From contig CAVSII010000006.1 in assembly GCA_963727955.1 (NCBI GenBank), positions 1 through 64,000 of the forward strand: a stretch of DNA of 64,000 bases, in the 5' to 3' direction. Origin of the DNA: Bog-756 sp963727955. Lineage in GTDB: Bacteria > Actinomycetota > Acidimicrobiia > Acidimicrobiales > RAAP-2. The notes under the pieces were generated by a model. It was given only the letters and a program-made list of their open reading frames with translations, was not told the origin of the DNA and searched no databases. This document shows positions 46,393-55,467 of the stretch, in pieces (positions within the stretch are counted from its first letter, which is position 1; the number at the start of each line of letters is the position of its first letter). The position numbers and the translations under genes are program-made.

Positions 46393-47183
46393 GCGGGTCG
46401 GATAACGCGGGATCTGATCACTCGATGGTCCACTTCGACTTCACCGGCAAGGTGGCCATCGTCACCGGCGCCGGCGGTGGGATCGGTCAGGCCTACGCCG
46501 AGGCCCTGGCCGCGGCGGGCGCCTCGGTGGTGGTGGCCGACATCGCCGGCGACAACGCCGTCGCCGTGGCCGAGGGGATCACCGCCACGGGAGGGACAGC
46601 CCTGGCCGTCACCACCGACGTGGCCGACACCGGGTCGGCCGAGGCCCTGGCCGCCCGTACCGTCGAGCGGTTCGGGGGCATCGACTACCTGGTCAACAAC
46701 GCCGCCATCTTCGGAGGGATGAAGCTGGACCTGCTCATCACCGTCGACTGGGAGTACCTCAACCGGTTCCTGTCGGTCAACATGCTGGGCGCCCTCAACT
46801 GCGTCCGGGCCTGCTACCCGGCCCTCAAAGAAGGCGGCGGCGGGGCCATCGTGAACCAGTCCTCCACCGCCGCCTACCTCTACGCCGGCTTCTACGGGCT
46901 GGCCAAAGCCGGGGTCAACTCCATCACCCAGCAGCTGGCCCACGAGCTCGGTGGCAACAACATCCGGGTCAACGCCATCGCCCCGGGGCCCATCGACACC
47001 GAGGCCTCCCGCAACGTCGTCCCCGACGTCTTCCTCAAGCCCATCCTCGACTCGCTGGCCCTCAAACGCCAGGGGGAGACGGCCGACCTGGTGGGCATGT
47101 GCCTCTTCCTCCTGTCCGACGCCGCTTCGTGGATGACCGGGCACATCGTCAACGTGGACGGCGGCCAGGTGTTCCGGGCGTGA
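46389..47183 (+). CDS. SDR-family oxidoreductase
   Basis: A 264-residue short-chain dehydrogenase: VAIVTGAGGGIGQAYAEALA, VVADI as the nucleotide acidic end, YLVNNAAIFGGM, and the catalytic GFYGLAKAGVNSI (YxxxK) after QSSTAAYLY. The acidic residue after the second strand suggests NAD. The GTG start overlaps the CMD stop and the enoyl-CoA hydratase follows with an overlap. Comparable to Rv0769 by neighbourhood. Probably handles a hydroxyacyl or hydroxysteroid-type substrate, inferred from neighbours. Confidence 0.88.
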   Translation: MSGSDNAGSDHSMVHFDFTGKVAIVTGAGGGIGQAYAEALAAAGASVVVADIAGDNAVAVAEGITATGGTALAVTTDVADTGSAEALAARTVERFGGIDYLVNNAAIFGGMKLDLLITVDWEYLNRFLSVNMLGALNCVRACYPALKEGGGGAIVNQSSTAAYLYAGFYGLAKAGVNSITQQLAHELGGNNIRVNAIAPGPIDTEASRNVVPDVFLKPILDSLALKRQGETADLVGMCLFLLSDAASWMTGHIVNVDGGQVFRA

Positions 47184-47944
47184 GCGGCCAGCGGGTCGGC
47201 GTGGAGGACGACGCCGGTGTCCGGTTGATCGTCTTCGACCGTCCCGAGGTGGCCAACGCCTTCGACGCGGCCATGTACCGAGCGGTGACCGAGGCCCTGG
47301 TCGCATCCCTGGCCGACGAGGCGGTGGGGGCGGTGGTCATGACCGGGCGTGGGCAGGTCTTCACCGGGGGCCAGGACCTCCGCGAGATGGCCGCCCTGGC
47401 CACCGGGGAGACCTCGGGCGACCAGGGCACCGGCTTCCGGGACCTGCTCGACGTCCTGGTCGCTTTCGACAAGCCGGTGCTGGCCGCGGTCAACGGCGTG
47501 GGGGTGGGACTGGGCTGCACCGTGCTCGGCCACGTGGACCTGGTCCTCATGGACGAGAGGGCAAGGCTGCGGGCCCCATTCGCCGAGTTGGGGGTTCCGC
47601 CCGAGGCGGCCAGCAGTTGGCTGCTGCCCGAGCGGATGGGGTGGCAGCAGGCCGCCGCCCTGCTTCTGGCGTCGGAGTGGATCGATGCCGACCAGGCCGT
47701 GGCCTGCGGGCTGGCCTTGCGCGCCTGCCCGGCCGGGACGGTGGTCGAAGAGACGTTGACCCTGGCCCGTCGCATCGCCGCTTTTCCTCCGCACGCCACC
47801 CGCCAGATCAAGCGGCTGATGATGGACGGCCGCCGGGGTCCGGTGGTGGCCGCCCGGGAGCGGGAGGAAGCGGCCTTTGCCGCCCTGTTCGCCGACCCGT
47901 TGATCAATCCGGGATCACAGCTGACCGCCGGCCTGGACGGCTGA
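47180..47944 (+). CDS. Enoyl-CoA hydratase/isomerase family protein
   Basis: A 254-residue crotonase-fold protein with the oxyanion segments VFTGGQDLREMAAL and VNGVGVGLGCTVLGHVDLVL and PFAELGVPPEAASSWLLPER. One canonical catalytic glutamate appears as the Glu of FAELGVPPEAAS, while the first is less clear, so either hydratase or isomerase activity is possible. The GTG overlaps the SDR stop. Part of the run of five genes transcribed from 43.5 kb with lipid-catabolic character. Confidence 0.88.
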   Translation: MSGQRVGVEDDAGVRLIVFDRPEVANAFDAAMYRAVTEALVASLADEAVGAVVMTGRGQVFTGGQDLREMAALATGETSGDQGTGFRDLLDVLVAFDKPVLAAVNGVGVGLGCTVLGHVDLVLMDERARLRAPFAELGVPPEAASSWLLPERMGWQQAAALLLASEWIDADQAVACGLALRACPAGTVVEETLTLARRIAAFPPHATRQIKRLMMDGRRGPVVAAREREEAAFAALFADPLINPGSQLTAGLDG

Positions 47945-47949
47945 GTCCC

Positions 47950-48808
47950 GTGCACCTCGGCGTGACCGCCTTCCTCACCGATCGGGACATGTCCCCCGAC
48001 CGGTTGGCCCGCGCCGTCGAGGAGCGGGGCTTCTTCTCGCTCTACCTCCCCGAGCACACCCACCTGCCGGTCAGCGCCGACACCCCACCGGCCCTGGTCG
48101 AAGGGGTCGACGTCGAGGACTATCGACGCAGTCTCGACCCGGTGGTGGCCCTGGCCACCGCCGCCGCCGTCACCGACCGCATCCTGCTCGGCACCGGCAT
48201 CCTTCTGGCCGCCCAGCACGATCCGATCGTGTTGGCCAAGCAGCTGGCCACCCTCGATCAGGTGAGCGGGGGACGGGTGGTGTTCGGGATGGGCTTCGGG
48301 TGGAACGCCCAGGAGGCGGCCGACCACGGGGTGGCTTTCGCCGAACGCCGGGCCGTGGCCCGCGAGCACGTGCTCTGCATGCAGCAGCTGTGGACCGAGG
48401 AGCAGGCCGCCTTCCACGGCACCTACGTGTCGATGGGCCCGAGCTGGGCGTGGCCCAAGCCGGTCCAGCAACCCCGGATCCCCACCCTCATCGGCGGGGG
48501 AGCGGGACCGGCGGTTTTCGAGGCGGTGGCCGAGTACGCCGACGGGTGGCTCCCGGTCGGCGGGTCCGGTCTGGCCGACGCCCTGCCCCGACTTGCGCCG
48601 GGCCGTCGAGGAGCGCGGACGCGATCCCGGGGGGGTCAGGGTGGTCCCCTTCGGCACCATCCCTACCGAGGCCAAGCTGTCCTACTACCAGTCCCAGGGG
48701 ATCGACGAGGTGGTGTTGCGGGTCCCTTCGGGTGACCCGTCCGCCATGGTGGCCGTGCTCGACGACCACGCCCGGTTCGTCGACGGTTTCGGTGATGGCC
48801 GTGGCTGA
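47950..48808 (+). CDS. LLM-class F420-dependent oxidoreductase, frameshifted
   Basis: About 286 residues when joined, of the TIGR03619-like F420-dependent luciferase-like family. Motifs are GFFSLYLPEHTHLPVSA near the N-terminus, ILLGTGILLAAQHDPIVLAK, VSGGRVVFGMGFGWN and PTLIGGGAGPAVFEAVAEYA. The frame shifts around the C4 run at 48577-48580: removing one C gives ADALPDLRRAVEERGRDP and the remaining VVPFGTIPTEAKLSYYQSQG. This is likely a base insertion error. The enzyme probably uses coenzyme F420; substrate unknown. GTG start six bases after the hydratase stop. Confidence 0.85.
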
Positions 48809-48835
48809 ACCGGACGACTGCACCGGACAAGAGCG

Positions 48836-49561
48836 ATGCGGCTGACGGCCGCTCCCTCCCCGCCGGGGGGAACCACCGGCACCAAACCGTGGAGCGGAGG
48901 CGGACGGGAGGAGTTGGCCGACGCCGTACGGCGGTTGATGGCCGGCACCGTCACCTCGGTGGCGCCGGCCGAGGTGCTGGCCGACACCGCCCGGCAGGTG
49001 GGGTTGTTGGCCGACCGGCTCGACGGTTTCGTCCCCGAGGAACCGGTGGCGCCCTTCGCCCGGTTCGCCGACGACAGCGTGGGGACCAGTGACACGGCGT
49101 CGCTGGCCGCGGCCATGCCCTTCGACGTGATCATCGGATCGTGCAATCCGCTGGCCCCGCCGGTCACCCTCGAGTTCGAACCCCCCCGGGCCATCGGCCG
49201 GGTGGTGTTCACCGCTTCCTACGAGGGAGCCCCCGGCTGTGTGCACGGTGCCGCCCTGGCCGGGGTCTTCGACATCGTGCTGACGGCGGCCAACGTGATG
49301 GCCGACGGGGCCGGGCCGACCGTCAACCTGTCCATCCGCTACCGGAAACCCACCCTCATCGGCGTTCCCGCCGTCTTCGAGGGCTGGGTCACCGAGCAGA
49401 CCGAACGCCGGACCCACAGCCGCGGCCAGCTCACCCAGAACGGGATGGTCACCGTCGAGGCCACCGGTGAGTTCGTCAACATGGGACGCGATCGGATCAA
49501 CGCCATGCACACCGACCACGCCACCGACCGACCGGCTCCTCCGGAAGGCGGCCCCCAGTGA
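48836..49561 (+). CDS. PaaI-like hotdog thioesterase
   Basis: A 241-residue protein with an acyl-CoA thioesterase hotdog domain in the second half: GRVVFTASYEGAPGCVHGAA (the HGG-like VHGAALAGVFD motif), followed by NLSIRYRKPTLIGVPAVFEG. The N-terminal half is a helical extension (LADAVRRLMAGTVTSVAPAE). It cleaves thioesters of acyl-CoAs. It lies 27 bases after the oxidoreductase and completes the catabolic gene run. Confidence 0.82.
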   Translation: MRLTAAPSPPGGTTGTKPWSGGGREELADAVRRLMAGTVTSVAPAEVLADTARQVGLLADRLDGFVPEEPVAPFARFADDSVGTSDTASLAAAMPFDVIIGSCNPLAPPVTLEFEPPRAIGRVVFTASYEGAPGCVHGAALAGVFDIVLTAANVMADGAGPTVNLSIRYRKPTLIGVPAVFEGWVTEQTERRTHSRGQLTQNGMVTVEATGEFVNMGRDRINAMHTDHATDRPAPPEGGPQ

Positions 49562-49675
49562 ATCGGCCTGTGACCAGCACGGTCGTCGTGAACTCCGTAG
49601 AGTCTCTGCAGGTCGGGTCAAAGGTGCGGTAACCGATCGGTCGGACGGACAACGCAGATTGGGGGAGGACCACTC

Positions 49676-51091
49676 ATGCATTCCCGCCGTAGTCACCACG
49701 ATGGTGCCCGAGGCCGCTACCGGCCGCCTCTGACGGTCGGCCGGCCGTCCCTGCGGTGGAAGGGCGCGGCCAGCCTGGCCCTGCTCACCATGGTGGTGGC
49801 GGCCACCACCCTGACCGCCTGCTCGTCGACCAACGACACCAGCCCCACCACCACTCCCCCGTCGTCCTCGTCTTCGTCGAACTCATCATCTCCGTCGGAT
49901 GCAACCGATCCCCCCCGGCCGCCCATTCCGTCCGCCGCCTACAGCGATCACACCGGCATCACCTCCACCTCGGTGTCGGTGGGCAACGTCTCCACCCTGT
50001 TCGACGGCATCTTCAAGGGAGCGGCAGTGGGCACCCAGGCCTACGCCGACTACGTCAATTCCATGGGGGGCATCAACGGCCGCAAGATGATCGTGGACAG
50101 CAGTGACGACCAGTACTCCGGAGCCCCCAACAAGCAGGAGACCCAGGCCGACGTGGGCCAGGACTTCGCCATGGTCGGCGGGTTCTCGCTGTTCGACAAC
50201 TTCGGGGGCACCGTCCTGGCCGCCAACCCCCAGGTGCCCAACGTCACCGTTTCCCTCGACAGCGCCACGGCCAACCTGCCCAACTCCTACAGCCCCGCTC
50301 CCACCACCAACGGATGGATACTCGGACCCCTGGAGTACTTCAAGAACAAGTTCCCCGACGACATCAAGCACACCGCCGCCCTCATCGCTGACGAGCCGTC
50401 AGCCGAGGTCAAGTGGGCGGCGGAGAAAGAGGCCATGGCCCACGTGGGCTACGACGTCGTCTACGACCCCACCTTCGACATCAGCACCACCGATTTCAAC
50501 CAGTACGTGATCACCATGAGGAACGACGGGGTCAAGATCCTGTTCCTCGAGCAGATGCCGGCCAACTACGCGGCCGCCGTGGTCAAGGCCCTCAACCAAC
50601 AGAACTTCCACCCGGTGCTGGTGCTGGGCGCCTCCACCTACAGCGAAGAGCTGGTCCCCGACTCGGGCGGGGCGGCGGCCATCGATGGCGCCTACATGGA
50701 GCAGAACACCGCGCTGTTCCTGGGGGAGGACGAGGCCGGCCTTCCCGCCGTCAAGACCTTCCTCACCTGGGTGCAGAAGGCCTCACCGGGCTTCCACGCC
50801 GATCTGTACACCCTCTACGGCTGGACGTCGGCCGAGTTGTTCAGCCAGGCCCTCAAGGCGGCCGGTGCCGACCCTTCACGAGGCTCGGAGCTGGCCGCCC
50901 TCCGCAAGATCACATCGTTTTCGGCGGGGAACATGTTGGGCACGGCCAACCCCAGCGCCCGTCTGCCGACCAACTGTTACATCATCGCCACCATCGCCGA
51001 CGGGCAGTACAAGCGGCTGGACGACCCACCCCTCGACGGGCCGACCCACGGCTACCGCTGCGATCAGCCCTTCTACTACACCAACCCGTAG
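49676..51091 (+). CDS. ABC-type branched-chain amino-acid-like binding lipoprotein
   Basis: A 471-residue periplasmic-binding-protein-like lipoprotein. After a basic N-terminus and hydrophobic stretch (AASLALLTMVVAATTLTACS), the lipobox LTAC gives Cys49 for lipid attachment; a Ser/Thr/Pro-rich linker follows. The folded part is a type I PBP (LivJ-like): SVGNVSTLFDGIFKGAAVGT, NSMGGINGRKMIVDS and TADEPSAEVKW-like segments. No permease or ATPase genes are adjacent, so its partner is elsewhere or it is a sensor. GGGGGAGGA precedes the ATG. Confidence 0.85.
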   Translation: MHSRRSHHDGARGRYRPPLTVGRPSLRWKGAASLALLTMVVAATTLTACSSTNDTSPTTTPPSSSSSSNSSSPSDATDPPRPPIPSAAYSDHTGITSTSVSVGNVSTLFDGIFKGAAVGTQAYADYVNSMGGINGRKMIVDSSDDQYSGAPNKQETQADVGQDFAMVGGFSLFDNFGGTVLAANPQVPNVTVSLDSATANLPNSYSPAPTTNGWILGPLEYFKNKFPDDIKHTAALIADEPSAEVKWAAEKEAMAHVGYDVVYDPTFDISTTDFNQYVITMRNDGVKILFLEQMPANYAAAVVKALNQQNFHPVLVLGASTYSEELVPDSGGAAAIDGAYMEQNTALFLGEDEAGLPAVKTFLTWVQKASPGFHADLYTLYGWTSAELFSQALKAAGADPSRGSELAALRKITSFSAGNMLGTANPSARLPTNCYIIATIADGQYKRLDDPPLDGPTHGYRCDQPFYYTNP

Positions 51092-51118
51092 GGCCGGTCT
51101 CCAACCGGAAGGGCCGGG

Positions 51119-51379
51119 TTAGGAGACCCGGGCGGCGCGCCTCATGAGGCGGGCCTTGCGGTTGGCCGCCTGGTTCTTGTGGATGACGCCCTTGGCCGCC
51201 GCCTTGTCGATCCGCTTGACGGCCAGGCGGAGGGCTTCCTCGCTGTCCTCGGCCCCGGTCTCCAGGGCGGTGATGGCCCGCTTGGTGCGGGTCCGCAGCT
51301 CGGAGCGGACCGCCTTGTTGCGGGCCTGACGCTTGATGGTCTGGCGGTTGCGCTTGATCTGGCTCTTGATGTTTGCCAC
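51119..51379 (-). CDS. rpsT: 30S ribosomal protein bS20
   Basis: An 86-residue, very basic small-subunit protein with the standard S20 sequence: MANIKSQIKRNRQTIKRQAR, ITALETGAEDSEEALRL and KGVIHKNQAANRKARLMRRA. It binds 16S rRNA near the body of the subunit. The start codon reads GTG with GAAGGACC upstream. It is divergent from lepA, a frequent neighbour in actinobacteria, and both promoters lie in the 153-base gap. Confidence 0.97.
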   Translation of the reverse strand: MANIKSQIKRNRQTIKRQARNKAVRSELRTRTKRAITALETGAEDSEEALRLAVKRIDKAAAKGVIHKNQAANRKARLMRRAARVS

Positions 51380-51517
51380 TGACGGTCCTTCCGATGAGGG
51401 CTGGAGGCGGTCGGCGGCCGTGCCGCAACCACCGGATGATGGAGATCTGGGCCCGGGGCGCCCCCCATGGGGGCACGTCTCCGGAGGTCACGAGGATAGC
51501 ACCCCGATCCACTTGGA

Positions 51518-51523
51518 TACGCT
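51518..51523 (+). promoter_or_regulatory. -10 box of lepA
   Basis: TACGCT lies nine bases before the GTG start at 51533 with no Shine-Dalgarno sequence between, supporting a leaderless lepA mRNA. Confidence 0.45.
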
Positions 51524-51532
51524 GGTCCCTCC

Positions 51533-53320
51533 GTGCCGCTCATCACCCGTCTACGCAATTTCTCCATCATCAGCCATGTCGACCACGGCAAGTCGACCCT
51601 CTCGGACCGCATTCTGGAGCTGACCGGGGCGGTGGACCCCCGCCTCATGCGCGAGCAGTACCTCGACTCGATGGACATCGAGCGGGAGCGGGGCATCACC
51701 ATCAAGGCCCAGAATGTGCGGGTGACCTGGGGGGAGCACATCCTCCACCTCATCGACACCCCCGGTCACGTCGACTTCGGCTACGAGGTCAGCCGCTCGC
51801 TGGCCGCCTGCGAGGGGGCGGTTCTGCTGGTCGATGCCTCCCAGGGCATTCAGGCCCAGACACTGGCCAACTGCTACCAGGCTGTCGAGAACGACCTCGA
51901 GATCGTCGCCGTTCTCAACAAGATCGACCTGCCGGCGGCCGACCCCGAGCGGTCGGCCGCCGAAATCGAACAGGTCCTGGGCATAGCGGCATCGTCCATC
52001 CTCCACATTTCGGCCAAGACGGGTGAAGGGGTGCCCGAGCTGTTGGACGCCATCGTGGCCCGCATCCCGGCGCCCACCGGCGACCCGGACGCGCCGCTGC
52101 GGGCCCTCATCTTCGACTCGGCCTACGACCAGTACCGGGGCGTGGTCAGTTCCATCCGGGTGATGGACGGGACCCTGAACGCCGAGGACCGACTCCGGTT
52201 CATGCAGGCCGGTGCCAACCACGACATCGAGGAGATCGGCGTGCGCACGCCCATCCCGGTACCGGTGGATGCGCTGGGGCCCGGTGAGGTGGGTTATCTG
52301 ATCGCCGGCATCAAGGACGTGGGCGGGGCCCGCTCGGGCGAGACGGTGACCACCGCCCGGCATCCGGCCACCACCGCCCTGGCCGGCTATCGCGATCCCA
52401 AGCCCATGGTGTTCTGCGGGCTGTTCCCCATCGACGGCGACGATCTGCCCGACCTGCGCGACGCCCTGGACAAGCTCCGGCTCAACGACGCCAGCTTCAC
52501 CTTCGAGCCGGAGTCGTCCCGCGCTCTCGGGTTCGGTTTCCGCTGCGGCTTCCTCGGCCTCTTACACATGGAGATCGTGCGCGAGCGGCTCGAGCGGGAG
52601 TTCGACATCTCGCTGATCGCCACCGCGCCGTCGGTGGCCTACCGGGCCTATCTCACCGACGGCACCGCGGTGGACGTGGACAACCCGAGCGAGCTGCCCG
52701 AGCCGGCCCGTCTCGACCACGTGGACGAGCCCATGCTGCGGGCCACCATCCTCACCCCGGCCGAGTACACCGGCACCATCATGGACCTGTGCCAGAGCCA
52801 TCGGGCCACCATGGTCAAGATGGACTATCTCTCGCCGGTCCGGGTCGAGTTCGTCTACACCATCCCCTTGGCCGAGGTGGTCATCAACTTCTTCGACCAG
52901 CTGAAGAGCCGGACCAAGGGCTACGGCAGCCTCGACTACGAGCCCGACGGCTATGAAACGGCGGAGCTGGTCAAGGTCGACCTGCTCATCAACCACGTGC
53001 CGGTGGATGCCTTCTCCACCATCGTGCACCGATCGCAGGCCGACTTCTACGGCCGGCGGATGACTGAAAAGCTGCGCGAACTGATCCCCCGGCAGATGTT
53101 CGACGTGCCCATCCAGGCCGCGGTGGGTGGCCGGGTGCTGGCCCGCGAGACGGTGAAAGCCCGTCGCAAGGACGTGTTGGCCAAGTGCTACGGCGGGGAC
53201 ATCACCCGCAAACGCAAGCTCCTCGAGAAGCAGAAGGAGGGGAAGAAGAAGATGAAGAACATCGGCCGGGTCGAGGTCCCCCAGGAGGCATTCGTCTCCG
53301 CCCTCCGTCTCGACGACTGA
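51533..53320 (+). CDS. lepA: Elongation factor 4 (back-translocase)
   Basis: A 595-residue translational GTPase. G1 is IISHVDHGKSTLSDRI, the switch region DIERERGITIKAQ, G3 DTPGHVDFGYEV and G4 AVLNKIDLPAADP. LepA-specific parts are VGYLIAGIKDVGGARSGETV and the C-terminal CYGGDITRKRKLLEKQKEGK, KKMKNIGRVEVPQEAF. It back-translocates or remodels stalled ribosomes. Leaderless GTG start. Length matches the family. Confidence 0.97.
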   Translation: MPLITRLRNFSIISHVDHGKSTLSDRILELTGAVDPRLMREQYLDSMDIERERGITIKAQNVRVTWGEHILHLIDTPGHVDFGYEVSRSLAACEGAVLLVDASQGIQAQTLANCYQAVENDLEIVAVLNKIDLPAADPERSAAEIEQVLGIAASSILHISAKTGEGVPELLDAIVARIPAPTGDPDAPLRALIFDSAYDQYRGVVSSIRVMDGTLNAEDRLRFMQAGANHDIEEIGVRTPIPVPVDALGPGEVGYLIAGIKDVGGARSGETVTTARHPATTALAGYRDPKPMVFCGLFPIDGDDLPDLRDALDKLRLNDASFTFEPESSRALGFGFRCGFLGLLHMEIVRERLEREFDISLIATAPSVAYRAYLTDGTAVDVDNPSELPEPARLDHVDEPMLRATILTPAEYTGTIMDLCQSHRATMVKMDYLSPVRVEFVYTIPLAEVVINFFDQLKSRTKGYGSLDYEPDGYETAELVKVDLLINHVPVDAFSTIVHRSQADFYGRRMTEKLRELIPRQMFDVPIQAAVGGRVLARETVKARRKDVLAKCYGGDITRKRKLLEKQKEGKKKMKNIGRVEVPQEAFVSALRLDD

Positions 53321-53367
53321 CCTCCGCCGACCGACCGGCAATCCAGGGCGTGCCACCGGCCGCCGTC

Positions 53368-53373
53368 TAACGT
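53368..53373 (+). promoter_or_regulatory. -10 box of the wzt gene
   Basis: TAACGT lies seven bases before the ATG at 53381. It gives the export operon its own leaderless promoter, 48 bases after the lepA stop. Confidence 0.5.
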
Positions 53374-53380
53374 ATCCACG

Positions 53381-54595
53381 ATGCCTGACGGTCCGTCCAT
53401 CGCCGTCTCCAACCTGTCCAAGACCTATCGCATCTCGCGGCGGGAAGAGCATGTGGCCACCGCGGCCGAAGCGGTGGTCAAGCGGATCAAGCAGGGCGGC
53501 CGGGCCACCACGGTCGAGACCTTCGACGCCCTCCACGATGTGAGCTTCGCCGTCGAATGGGGCGAGGTGATGGGCATCATCGGCCGCAACGGCGCCGGTA
53601 AGAGCACCCTGCTCAAGATCATCAACCGGATCACCGCACCGACCAAGGGACGGGTCGAGCTGGGCGGCCGGGTGGGAAGCCTGCTCGAGGTGGGTACCGG
53701 ATTCCACCCCGAGTTGACCGGGCGGGAGAACGTCTATCTGAACGGGACCCTGCTGGGCATGCGCCGGCGGCAGATCAAAGAGCGCTTCGACGCCATCGTC
53801 GATTTCGCCGGCACCGAGAAGTTCCTCGACACCCAGGTCAAGCGGTACTCGACCGGCATGTACATTCGCCTGGCGTTTGCCGTGGCCGCCCACCTGGACA
53901 GCGAGATCCTGGTGGTGGACGAGGTGCTGGCCGTGGGGGACTCCGACTTTCAGGCCAAGTGCCTGCGCAAGATGCGCGAGGTGGCCCGCGACGGTCGCAC
54001 CGTGTTGCTGGTCAGCCATCAGCTGCAGACGGTGTCCGACCTGTGCAGCTCGGCCCTCTACCTCGACGCCGGCCACCTTATCGTCCACGGCACGGTGACC
54101 GAGGCCATGGAGCAGTACAAGCGCAGCTTCGCCCTGAGCGCCCAGGCGGCCAAGGAGCCCAATTACCGACCGGGGTCGGGCGAACTGCGGTTCGCCCATG
54201 CCCAGGTGACCGAGGACATCACCCGACCGGGCGAGGACCTGGTCATCCAGTTCGAAGTGGGCGCCAATCCCGACTTCGGCGCTCGTTACAACCTGCTCTG
54301 CTTCCTCAAGAACGAGGACGGGCTGCTCCTCATCCAGTGCGATTCGCGGGTGGTCGACTTCTGGCTCGATCCTGCCACCGACGCCCAGGGAACGCTGCGG
54401 GTGAGGACGCCCTGGCTCAAGCCCGGGGCCTACACCGTCGATCTGTTCATCATGACCAGTGGACATCTGGCCGACGTCTGGGAGCAGGCCTGCCGCTTCC
54501 AGGTGTTGCCTGTCAACCCGTACCCCCATCCGACCACGCCCGACGGTACCGCCCGCGGGGTGGTCTATCCCGACTTCGACTTCTCGCAGAACTGA
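53381..54595 (+). CDS. wzt: Polysaccharide ABC exporter ATPase (Wzt-like)
   Basis: A 404-residue ATPase. Walker A is IIGRNGAGKSTLLKI, the signature loop is VKRYSTGMYIRLAFA (the variant SxG seen in Wzt/TagH ATPases), and Walker B is SEILVVDEVLAVGDSDF; GVSLLEVGTGFHPELTGREN is the TagH-like pattern. The C-terminal 150 residues (AHAQVTEDITRPGEDLVIQF) form a carbohydrate-binding-like domain as in Wzt proteins that recognise a capped sugar chain. It powers export of a glycan through the permease encoded next, whose ATG starts one base after the wzt stop. Confidence 0.93.
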   Translation: MPDGPSIAVSNLSKTYRISRREEHVATAAEAVVKRIKQGGRATTVETFDALHDVSFAVEWGEVMGIIGRNGAGKSTLLKIINRITAPTKGRVELGGRVGSLLEVGTGFHPELTGRENVYLNGTLLGMRRRQIKERFDAIVDFAGTEKFLDTQVKRYSTGMYIRLAFAVAAHLDSEILVVDEVLAVGDSDFQAKCLRKMREVARDGRTVLLVSHQLQTVSDLCSSALYLDAGHLIVHGTVTEAMEQYKRSFALSAQAAKEPNYRPGSGELRFAHAQVTEDITRPGEDLVIQFEVGANPDFGARYNLLCFLKNEDGLLLIQCDSRVVDFWLDPATDAQGTLRVRTPWLKPGAYTVDLFIMTSGHLADVWEQACRFQVLPVNPYPHPTTPDGTARGVVYPDFDFSQN

Positions 54596-54596
54596 G

Positions 54597-55418
54597 ATGG
54601 CGGTTCGTATCGTCATCACCCCGCCGGGTCGGTTCTCGCTCCCCAAGATCAGCCAGTTGTGGGAGGCGCGGGAGGTGCTGTACCGCTTCGGTGCCCGGGA
54701 TGTGACCCTCCGTTACCGTCAGACCCTGCTGGGCGTGATCTGGGTCATCCTCCAGCCGCTGCTCACCTCCTTGGTGCTGGCCCTGGTCCTCTACAAGGTG
54801 GCCCATCTCCCCACGGTGGGCATCCCCCCGTTGGTCTTCGTCTTCAGCGGCTTACTGGCCTGGAACCTGTTCAACGACATCATCAGCCGGGCCTCCAGCT
54901 CGCTGGTGGCCAACCGCGACCTGGTGTCCAAGGTCTTCTTTCCCCGGATGTTGGTGCCGCTGGCCACCGCCTACTCGTCCATCGTCAACTTCTTCGTGTC
55001 CGTCGCCTTTTTGATCGTGCTCCTGATCATCTACGGGATCACTCCCGGTCTGGCCCTGGTGCTGGCCCCGGTATGGACGGTGATGATCATCGTGATGGCC
55101 AGTGGACTGGGGTTGGTGGCCGGGGCCCTCCAAGTCCGCTACCGGGATGTGGCTTATGTGGTTCCCTTCCTCCTCCAGTTCCTGTTCTACGCCAGCCCGG
55201 TGGCCTACTCGGTGGCGGTGGTGCCGGCCAAGTACCGCTTCATCTACGACATCAATCCGTTGACCTGGCTGCTCTCCGAGTTCCGCTGGTCCTTCCTCGA
55301 CCAGCCGGCCCCGCCGACCTGGCAGATCGTTCTCTCGATAGTGGTACCGGTAGCCGTGTTCGCCGGGGGTGCCATCATCTTCGAACAGATGGAGCGCGGC
55401 TTCGCCGACGTGATCTGA
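54597..55418 (+). CDS. wzm: ABC-2 type polysaccharide export permease (Wzm-like)
   Basis: A 273-residue membrane protein with six helices: after an amphipathic head (LWEAREVLYRFGARDVTLRY, RQTLLGVIWVILQPLLTSLV) the ABC-2 core includes FVFSGLLAWNLFNDIISRAS and PFLLQFLFYASPVAYSVAVV. It forms the channel of the Wzt-dependent exporter. The gene begins one base after wzt, so they share a transcript. The wzx gene follows after 49 bases with its own -10 box. Confidence 0.92.
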   Translation: MAVRIVITPPGRFSLPKISQLWEAREVLYRFGARDVTLRYRQTLLGVIWVILQPLLTSLVLALVLYKVAHLPTVGIPPLVFVFSGLLAWNLFNDIISRASSSLVANRDLVSKVFFPRMLVPLATAYSSIVNFFVSVAFLIVLLIIYGITPGLALVLAPVWTVMIIVMASGLGLVAGALQVRYRDVAYVVPFLLQFLFYASPVAYSVAVVPAKYRFIYDINPLTWLLSEFRWSFLDQPAPPTWQIVLSIVVPVAVFAGGAIIFEQMERGFADVI

Positions 55419-55456
55419 CGGTGCCTCGATCACAGCTGGCGACGAAAGGGACGGGG

Positions 55457-55462
55457 TAGGAT
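55457..55462 (+). promoter_or_regulatory. -10 box of the flippase gene
   Basis: TAGGAT lies five bases before the GTG at 55468, which selects this start over the overlapping TTG at 55462. Confidence 0.45.
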
Positions 55463-55467
55463 TGCCT

